A DNA stretch of 27,564 nt from Porphyromonadaceae bacterium UBA7572 (GTDB taxonomy: Bacteria > Bacteroidota > Bacteroidia > Bacteroidales > Muribaculaceae). This document shows positions 22,461 through 27,564 of this stretch, one piece after another. The notes under the pieces are model-generated. The model had not been told where the DNA came from and did not search any database. It saw only the letters and a program-made list of their open reading frames with translations. Location: assembly GCA_002476625.1 (NCBI GenBank), contig DLLC01000018.1, forward strand, positions 1-27,564. The letters run 5' to 3'. Positions within the stretch are counted from its first letter, which is position 1; each line of letters opens with the position of its first letter. The translations under genes were made by a program, and so were the position numbers.

Positions 22461-22961
22461 ATGAGCAAGCAAATATCTGCCGTGGTGGCGGTGGCACACC
22501 ACGGAGCAATCGGTAAAAACGGCCAGCTACTGTGGCATCTGCCAGCCGACATGAAGCATTTCAAGGCCATCACCATGGGGCACAGCATAGTGATGGGACG
22601 AGCCACATTCGAGTCGTTTCCCAAAGGCGCGCTCCCAGGCCGCCAGAACATCGTGCTCACGCACCGCACCGACTATCACCCCGATGGCGTGACCATCGCC
22701 CACAGCATCGACGAGGCCATAGCCGCAGCAGAAATGCCCGGAGAGGTGATGATTATTGGCGGGGCGCAAATCTATGCCGCCACCATCGGTATGGTTCGTT
22801 CTATCCACCTCACAAAGGTGGACGCCGAATTTCCCGATGCCGACGCATTTTTTCCCCCACTCCCCCCTTCAGAATGGGAGCAGTGCAGCGAGGAGCGCCA
22901 TAGCCCCGACGAGCGCAACCCCCTGCCCTACACTTTCCTGACGCTAAAAAGAAAGAAATAG
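22461..22961 (+). CDS. folA: Dihydrofolate reductase
   Basis: 166 residues. It reduces dihydrofolate to tetrahydrofolate with NADPH. AIGKNGQLLWHLPADMKHFKAIT near 14-36 holds the substrate-binding acidic residue and the Met20-type loop, IVMGRATFESFP near 42-53 is the cofactor site, and VMIIGGAQIYAA near 94-105 is the conserved GGxxxY segment. Standard chromosomal type; no sign of an acquired resistance form. The 24-nt gap from thyA with no promoter suggests a shared transcript. Confidence 0.95.
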   Translation: MSKQISAVVAVAHHGAIGKNGQLLWHLPADMKHFKAITMGHSIVMGRATFESFPKGALPGRQNIVLTHRTDYHPDGVTIAHSIDEAIAAAEMPGEVMIIGGAQIYAATIGMVRSIHLTKVDAEFPDADAFFPPLPPSEWEQCSEERHSPDERNPLPYTFLTLKRKK

Positions 22962-22987
22962 CAATCACGCACACATTCACGATTTTA

Positions 22988-24088
22988 ATGGCAACGACTC
23001 CCGTACACCAAAAGCCCGACATCATCACCCGAAGCGAGGGCATGGCCATGAAAGGGGTGGGCATTCTGCTGATTGTCACCCATAACCTGGCACACATGCT
23101 CGGCGTAACCGGCTACGACTGCAACGAATACAACTTTGAGCAAGAAAGCGCTGACGCGCTTTTCAGCATCATAGCCCACCCCAGTGCCAACATTCTGCTG
23201 CAGCTCAGCACCCTGCTTGGCTATTGCGGCATCTATATTTTCCTGTTTCTGAGTGCCTTCGGCCTGGTCCGCAAATACGAGCAAGGCACAGTTAAGATGC
23301 CCTCGCCTCGCGCTTTCATCTGGCATCACTACACCAAGCTGTTCAAACTGATGTTTTTCGGACTGCTCTCTGCCATAGCCGTGGCATATCTGCTACACAG
23401 CTCTATGCTTCCCAACAAACGCGACTGGCTGGCACAGGCACTGATGATCACCAACTGGCTTATGCCCCCCTATCACCATGTGTTTCCCGGCCCTTACTGG
23501 TTTTTAGGCTTAATGGTGGAGCTCTATATCATCTACCGCCTTGTGCTTTATGTGCCCCATGATGGCGCAAAATGGCGCAAATGGCTGATTCCTGTGGCAT
23601 TTGCCGCCATCACCCTTGCGCCCCAAATATGGTTTCGCACTGCCGGGCGTGAAATGATATATCTTCGCTACAACTTCTTCGTGGCGGGACTGTCGTTCTC
23701 GGCTGGCCTGCTCGTGGCACGCTATGGAGGCATTCCCCGCATGAGCCGATGGGCATGGGGAGGCGTGATGGTGGTTTCCACAGTGGCTTTCATATTGATG
23801 CAAAAGTCGCCCACCACATGGGTTCTCTCGTCGCTGCTTGCCGCAGTGGCCATTATCGCCCTTGTGAAAGCGTTGAGTGGCATGGTATTGTCGCTGCTCG
23901 TGTGGGTGGGAGGAATATCCTCCAGCCTATTCATCGTCCACCCCGTGATTCGCTTCATCGCCATGGAAGGGCGTGGCATGATTGAGGGACACCTGCTCAT
24001 CGCGCTCTACCTATGCGCCTCGCTCATCGCAGCAGTGGCCTACAAGCGCCTACTCGCCATCATTCCTTGGCCCAAGCTCCTCCAATAG
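22988..24088 (+). CDS. Membrane acyltransferase (Acyltransferase_3-like)
   Basis: 366 residues with about ten membrane helices. SEGMAMKGVGILLIVTHNLAH near 16-36 is the first helix with the family His, and GIYIFLFLSAFGLVRKYEQ near 78-96 corresponds to the FxFLSGF helix with Ala in place of Gly. PYHHVFPGPYWFLGLMVELY near 158-177 matches the conserved W-FL-LE turn. It is less typical than the acyltransferase at 20529. The start lies 26 nt after folA, so it is probably on the thyA-folA transcript. Substrate unknown. It converges on the AbiE toxin gene. Confidence 0.75.
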   Translation: MATTPVHQKPDIITRSEGMAMKGVGILLIVTHNLAHMLGVTGYDCNEYNFEQESADALFSIIAHPSANILLQLSTLLGYCGIYIFLFLSAFGLVRKYEQGTVKMPSPRAFIWHHYTKLFKLMFFGLLSAIAVAYLLHSSMLPNKRDWLAQALMITNWLMPPYHHVFPGPYWFLGLMVELYIIYRLVLYVPHDGAKWRKWLIPVAFAAITLAPQIWFRTAGREMIYLRYNFFVAGLSFSAGLLVARYGGIPRMSRWAWGGVMVVSTVAFILMQKSPTTWVLSSLLAAVAIIALVKALSGMVLSLLVWVGGISSSLFIVHPVIRFIAMEGRGMIEGHLLIALYLCASLIAAVAYKRLLAIIPWPKLLQ

Positions 24089-24118
24089 CCCCCACCACCC
24101 CAGCAAAAACGGCCCGAA

Positions 24119-25021
24119 TTATTGAAAGAGGAAGTCTTTCAGCTTTTTAATTCCTTGTTCATATTTTTGAATGTTATGCTCCTTCAGATTTCTGATATTG
24201 AGCAATTTCCATTGGACTGAAGGATAATTGGACAAATCACCGGCACTACACAGACTCCAATCTGGGCAACCTTCCTCAAAAGAAAGCAGGAAATTCTTGT
24301 CAGCTACGGTCATGCCTTCTTGAACCATTTTGACCAACTGCATTCTTGCCTGTTTATAGTCCTCGTAACTAAAGGCTATGTCTGACATACCCTCAAACTG
24401 TTTCTCCAACGCATCCGTTTGGTCTATCACATTGGGTTGCAATGACTCGATGATAGGCTTGTCACTCCCTAAAAGGCACAGCATAAAGCCATCTTTGACA
24501 TCTTCAAAAGTGCTAATATCCATATACTTGCAATCAAACAAGTCACGAGGATGCTGTCTGCTTAAAGCCGCAGTGATTTTTCCGCCATATAATTGAGAGA
24601 AAGAGACTGTTCGAGCCTTACAGCCCATACTGAACTCTTCCCTTGCTTTATCACACAATGGCATATCCACAGTATCACCGATGATGCCGCGTTTCGTACC
24701 ATTCACCTCTATCTTGACGGTTGCATCTTCTAATGTGCAAAGTAGCTTCCATACATTCGGCTTGGGAACAACCACTATGCCCGGTATCGTTCTTTCCAGG
24801 TTTCTCTTGACTTCAATCAGCCTTTCATTGATAGTACGCAAACTTGTAGCCCTATCTTGAATAGGAATATAGGTAAGGTCTATATCCACTGAATACCGTG
24901 GCAAATTCTTATGGAACAGATTGATGGCTGTTCCACCATGCACGGCAAATTCCTTGATACGATATACAGACGGCATAATTCTGATCAATAATGCAACCTG
25001 TTTCTTGTACTTATCCCTCAT
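24119..25021 (-). CDS. AbiEii-type nucleotidyltransferase toxin
   Basis: 300 residues, toxin of a type IV toxin-antitoxin or abortive-infection pair. The nucleotidyltransferase-fold motif FAVHGGTAINLFHKNLPRYS with VDIDLTYI lies near residues 26-52: GG-TA plus the two Asp of DxD. A conserved Lys-rich segment (FSQLYGGKITAALSRQHPRDLFDCKYM near 147) matches the family's second catalytic motif. Members transfer nucleotides to tRNA acceptor ends or bind GTP, stopping growth of infected cells. It starts inside the end of the antitoxin gene with an 11-nt overlap. Base composition is visibly AT-richer than the flanks, which suggests horizontal acquisition. Confidence 0.85.
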   Translation of the reverse strand: MRDKYKKQVALLIRIMPSVYRIKEFAVHGGTAINLFHKNLPRYSVDIDLTYIPIQDRATSLRTINERLIEVKRNLERTIPGIVVVPKPNVWKLLCTLEDATVKIEVNGTKRGIIGDTVDMPLCDKAREEFSMGCKARTVSFSQLYGGKITAALSRQHPRDLFDCKYMDISTFEDVKDGFMLCLLGSDKPIIESLQPNVIDQTDALEKQFEGMSDIAFSYEDYKQARMQLVKMVQEGMTVADKNFLLSFEEGCPDWSLCSAGDLSNYPSVQWKLLNIRNLKEHNIQKYEQGIKKLKDFLFQ

Positions 25022-25778
25022 ATTCTTCTAAATCTTTTGGAATAGTCATGTTATATTTACGGTTAAATGTCCCATTAGAAGCAGTTTGGATTTTCCCTGT
25101 CCCGACATTTATCTTTTCGGGATGCAGTTCTTCGAACCAGAAATGACCTGCCTTTTCAGCCATATACAGAAACATTCTCTTTACCCTGTTGTTGTCCAAA
25201 TCTTCCAACAAGTGTTGTACGACATCAGAACGCAGGGTTGTCAGTTGCTCCATGACATAGTACAAATCCATGTAGCTGTATGACTTTGGAGCCAAGATTA
25301 GGCACTCCAAGAACGCTTGTTCTGGAGAAGAAACATATAACGTGCCACTATCTGTAACCCTTTCTATTGTCTCTGTGTATGAGAAGGCATTTGTGTGAAA
25401 CACTCGGAAGGTAGCGTCATAGACATCACTTTGCATCCATAATGGTGTCTTGAACGTTGGTGCGGCCACCATCAGCACAGGCTTTCCCATTGGCACATAA
25501 TGGTTGAACCCTGCATATTCCAAGGCTGACATTGCAGCCACTCTGAGTGTGCCTCTCATCTGCTTGTTATACGATGCTATGGCATCAAGAGCATTCAAAC
25601 GCCCCCCAGCGCGATACATCACACCTTTGCACATTGATGTCAGCCATCCAGAGTCCCTGTATTTCTTTTGCAGTTGGCCTGAATAACCTTTCTTCTTCAG
25701 CCAATCAGCAAAAAACAATCCTGTTGATGCGGTATTGGCAAGCAGCTGGTTTATTTTTGTCCCACAAGTTACACCCAT
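25011..25778 (-). CDS. AbiEi-family antitoxin/transcriptional regulator
   Basis: 255 residues, first gene of the pair. Residues about 8-55 form a winged helix-turn-helix (INQLLANTASTGLFFADWLK to SMCKGVMYRAGG), followed by the AbiEi C-terminal domain (YVPMGKPVLMVAAPTFKTP, LYVSSPEQAFLECLIL). AbiEi proteins counter the toxin without binding it and repress their own promoter by binding inverted repeats. Here a promoter and a near-palindrome sit just upstream. The overlap with the toxin gene couples their translation. Confidence 0.82.
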   Translation of the reverse strand: MGVTCGTKINQLLANTASTGLFFADWLKKKGYSGQLQKKYRDSGWLTSMCKGVMYRAGGRLNALDAIASYNKQMRGTLRVAAMSALEYAGFNHYVPMGKPVLMVAAPTFKTPLWMQSDVYDATFRVFHTNAFSYTETIERVTDSGTLYVSSPEQAFLECLILAPKSYSYMDLYYVMEQLTTLRSDVVQHLLEDLDNNRVKRMFLYMAEKAGHFWFEELHPEKINVGTGKIQTASNGTFNRKYNMTIPKDLEEYEG

Positions 25779-25807
25779 AGTTTAATACAAAGCTAAATTT
25801 CTAACCG

Positions 25808-25815
25808 CAAAGATA
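25808..25815 (-). promoter_or_regulatory. Promoter -7 box for AbiE pair
   Basis: Minus-strand TATCTTTG, 30 nt before the antitoxin ATG. No exact TTTG stands at the ideal -33 distance; the region that should carry it is occupied by the dyad at 25829-25853. Confidence 0.55.
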
Positions 25816-25828
25816 AATATTTTTCTAC

Positions 25829-25853
25829 ATTCCAATACCAATTGGTTAGGAAT
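25829..25853 (-). promoter_or_regulatory. Candidate AbiEi operator (near-palindrome)
   Basis: ATTCCAATACCAA faces TTGGTTAGGAAT: central ACCAATTGGT (25837-25846) is a perfect 10-bp palindrome and ATTCC/GGAAT flank it, the arms differing by one insertion and one base. It overlaps the expected -33 element, so a bound protein would block transcription. Autoregulation through inverted repeats is known for AbiEi; the site itself is my inference. Confidence 0.45.
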
Positions 25854-25917
25854 TTTTCTTCAAAATAAACTTTATGTATAATATGCGGAAAAAATCTTAA
25901 CCACATCACAGCCACCA

Positions 25918-25944
25918 GTAGGGACGCGATATTTCGCGTCCGCC
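25918..25944 (+). repeat. Palindromic repeat, copy 2
   Basis: GTAG, core GGACGCGATATTTCGCGTCC (25922-25941: 8-bp arms, TATT loop), then GCC. Same orientation as copy 1. With copy 3 it makes a head-to-head unit 25918-26034 with GTAGGGACG / CGTCCCTAC ends. Confidence 0.85.
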
Positions 25945-26007
25945 TATGGGGTGCCAAATGACAATGTGGTAAAGCCGTAACCAGCCATGCGGATTACACC
26001 ATGCCTT
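25945..26007. other. Spacer inside paired repeat unit
   Basis: 63 nt between repeat copies 2 and 3 with no coding potential. The right end (25991-26007) carries the tail that copy 1 also has. The whole stretch 25854-26067 between the AbiE promoter and the next gene end contains only the repeat pair. Confidence 0.5.
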
Positions 26008-26034
26008 GGCGGACGTGGCATGCCACGTCCCTAC
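26008..26034 (-). repeat. Palindromic repeat, copy 3 (inverted)
   Basis: Core GGACGTGGCATGCCACGTCC (26011-26030) is a perfect 20-bp palindrome. Flanks GGC and CTAC show it is inverted relative to copies 1 and 2. Compared with copy 1, C to T in one arm is matched by G to A in the other. It lies 34 nt past the stop of the gene at 26068-26505. Confidence 0.85.
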
Positions 26035-26067
26035 CGATTGACGCATTTTCAAAAGACACGTGTTCAA

Positions 26068-26505
26068 TTATTGTCCATACGTGTTCAAAATATACTGTGC
26101 CATTTCTGCCCACGACTCTCCCAAGGTGCCAGGAACTATTGGTGTAAAATCGTCATAAGGCGCGTTAAATGAATCTATCACGTTACCTTTGGCTGTATAC
26201 CAAACACAAGAAGAAGACGCTTTTTCTGAAAATGAACTGTTAAACTTCATACACATTTTTTGTGAATAAGGTGTGCGTTTAAGCCTATAATCTTTCATGG
26301 CTTTCGCTCTTGCAGCCTTTGTGACGAATTCTTGCTGTATCCACACGCTGTGGTTGCCTGCATAGTCTGTGGTGATTTTGGTGTACATGGAATACTTTAC
26401 GCCGTCTTGGGTGCCTATTTCTATCCATTCGCCTGCAGCGCGGGCAGTGGCGGTGGTGAGGACGAGGAAAAGTGCGAGGGTGAGAATGCGATGTAGTGTT
26501 TTCAT
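26068..26505 (-). CDS. Small secreted protein, surface-adhesin-E-like
   Basis: 145 residues from the ATG at 26505; an upstream TTG would add three residues. The signal peptide MKTLHRILTLALFLVLTTAT ends near ARA-AGEW. The mature part opens W-EIG-QDGVKYSMYTK, has an HSVWIQQEFV strand, two Cys (in KMCMKF and SSCVWY) that may form a disulphide, and ends YTAKGNVIDSFNAP then IVPGTLGESWAEMAQYIL. The layout (start strand, Cys pair, G-x-V-x-x-S, then PGTxxE before a final helix) resembles surface-adhesin protein E domains, but I am not certain. It is divergent from lysS. Confidence 0.7.
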   Translation of the reverse strand: MKTLHRILTLALFLVLTTATARAAGEWIEIGTQDGVKYSMYTKITTDYAGNHSVWIQQEFVTKAARAKAMKDYRLKRTPYSQKMCMKFNSSFSEKASSSCVWYTAKGNVIDSFNAPYDDFTPIVPGTLGESWAEMAQYILNTYGQ

Positions 26506-26558
26506 AAATTCCAAAAATTAATTAGTTAATTGCTGAATGTGTTTATATCTGGTTGCGC

Positions 26559-26589
26559 CAAAGTTACGCACAATTCACGTCACTGCCAA
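26559..26589 (-). promoter_or_regulatory. Promoter for small secreted protein
   Basis: Minus strand: TTG at 26589-26587, 20-nt spacer, TAACTTTG at 26566-26559; the ATG is about 54 nt downstream. Confidence 0.55.
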
Positions 26590-26653
26590 CGATTGGCGCA
26601 AAAAAATCATGCTGGCGCACGCACAAACCTCTGAATAAGTCACGAATTATCAC

Positions 26654-26661
26654 TATCTTTG
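26654..26661 (+). promoter_or_regulatory. Promoter -7 box for lysS
   Basis: TATCTTTG followed by C, 30 nt before the lysS ATG. No exact -33 TTTG at the ideal spacing. Confidence 0.55.
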
Positions 26662-26691
26662 CAGATTGAAAACAAAATCAACACTAAATAT

Positions 26692-27564
26692 ATGAATATT
26701 CTCGAATTAAGCGAACAAGAGATTGTAAGACGCAATAGTTTGAACCGACTCCGCGACATGGGCATCGACCCTTATCCTGCCGAGGAGTTTGTGGTGGACG
26801 CCTGGAGCGACGAAGTGAAGAAGAACTTCCGCGACGACGAGGCCGAGCCACGACAAGTGCGCATGGCTGGCCGCGTGATGAGCCGCCGCATCATGGGCAA
26901 GGCTTCGTTTATGGAACTTCAAGACTCAAAAGGCCGCATACAAGTGTATGTGAACCGTGACGAGCTATGCCCCGGCGACGACAAGACCCTCTACAACGAA
27001 GTGTTTAAGAAGCTGCTCGACATCGGTGACTTCGTGGGTATCACCGGATTTGTGTTCCGCACACAGACTGGCGAAATCAGCATCCACGCCAAGACGCTCA
27101 AGCTCCTGAGCAAGAGTCTCAAGCCGCTGCCAATCGTGAAGCAGAAAGACGGCGTCACCTACGATGCTTTTGAAGACCCCGAGCTTCGCTACCGTCAGCG
27201 CTACGTGGACCTTATCGTGAACGATGGCGTGAAGGACACTTTCCTGAAGCGCGCCACCGTGATAAAGACGCTCCGTAATGTGCTCGATGAGGCTGGCTAC
27301 ACCGAAGTGGAGACCCCTACACTGCAAGCCATAGCCGGCGGCGCGAGCGCACGTCCGTTTATCACCCATTTCAATGCACTTAACATACCCATGTATATGC
27401 GCATTGCCACCGAGCTTTACCTCAAGCGCCTCATTGTGGGCGGCTTTGAAGGCGTGTATGAGATTGGCAAGAACTTCCGCAACGAGGGTATGGACCGCAA
27501 CCACAACCCTGAGTTCACCTGCATGGAGCTTTATGTGCAATACAAGGACTACAACTGGATGATG
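26692..27564 (+). CDS. lysS: Lysine--tRNA ligase, N-terminal part (runs off window)
   Basis: 291 codons are present and the frame is open at the right edge; full-length class II LysRS is about 500-575 residues. The start MNILELSEQEIVRRNSLNRL at 26692 is followed by GIDPYPAE. The OB-fold anticodon-binding domain spans about 60-160 (VRMAGRVMSRRIMGKASFMELQD, IQVYVNRDEL). Class II motif 1 is at ELRYRQRYVDLI near 163 through FLKRATVIKTLRNVLDEAGYTEVETPTL near 184-211, and motif 2 begins at YEIGKNFRNEGMDRNHNPEFTCMELY near 247-272. It charges tRNA-Lys in the cytoplasm. Confidence 0.95.
   Translation, partial: MNILELSEQEIVRRNSLNRLRDMGIDPYPAEEFVVDAWSDEVKKNFRDDEAEPRQVRMAGRVMSRRIMGKASFMELQDSKGRIQVYVNRDELCPGDDKTLYNEVFKKLLDIGDFVGITGFVFRTQTGEISIHAKTLKLLSKSLKPLPIVKQKDGVTYDAFEDPELRYRQRYVDLIVNDGVKDTFLKRATVIKTLRNVLDEAGYTEVETPTLQAIAGGASARPFITHFNALNIPMYMRIATELYLKRLIVGGFEGVYEIGKNFRNEGMDRNHNPEFTCMELYVQYKDYNWMM

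Overview
The window reads as chromosome from a gut- or mouth-type Bacteroidales (Muribaculaceae or Prevotellaceae-like). Three things point there: promoter boxes of the TAnnTTTG type in front of most transcription units, protein families typical of the order (a glutaminyl cyclase, a BspA-like leucine-rich repeat protein, a YebC factor close to pheT, an ECF sigma factor with a small membrane anti-sigma), and signal peptides cleaved in front of Gln. There is no rRNA, tRNA or CRISPR array. Twenty-eight genes are supported; the last (lysS) runs off the right edge.

Layout. 91-3560 (minus): one unit, glutaminyl cyclase - SDR oxidoreductase - HAD phosphatase - ribF. 3689-5519: two glycosyltransferase-like genes transcribed divergently from a 70-bp double promoter. 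5541-9112 (minus): a small unknown membrane protein, a secreted endonuclease/exonuclease/phosphatase-fold enzyme and a phosphoethanolamine transferase. 9362-13018 (plus): pheT, a small cupin and yebC, closed by a strong terminator. 13329-15516: an ABC-2 exporter pair (ATPase and permease with overlapping ends). 15557-17353: a BspA-like secreted repeat protein with its own terminator.

17597-20365 is the most interesting part. A secreted or membrane-anchored protein with a winged-helix-like C-terminus overlaps an ECF sigma factor by ATGA, followed by a membrane anti-sigma protein, a Spy/CpxP-like periplasmic protein and a secreted esterase. The unit has a foldable 5' leader, and a palindromic repeat lies between two of its genes. 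It looks like an envelope-stress circuit with an unexplained first member.

20529-24088 (plus): thyA-folA between two membrane acyltransferases. 24119-25778 (minus): an AT-richer AbiE-type (type IV) toxin-antitoxin pair, with a near-palindrome in its promoter region that could be the antitoxin operator. A head-to-head pair of the palindromic repeat seen in the sigma-factor unit lies just upstream, at 25918-26034. 26068-26505 is a small secreted protein, divergent from lysS.

The palindromic repeats (three copies, with paired substitutions in the two arms) and the sigma-factor unit headed by the winged-helix protein are the best candidates for something undescribed. The rest is mainly housekeeping and envelope biology.
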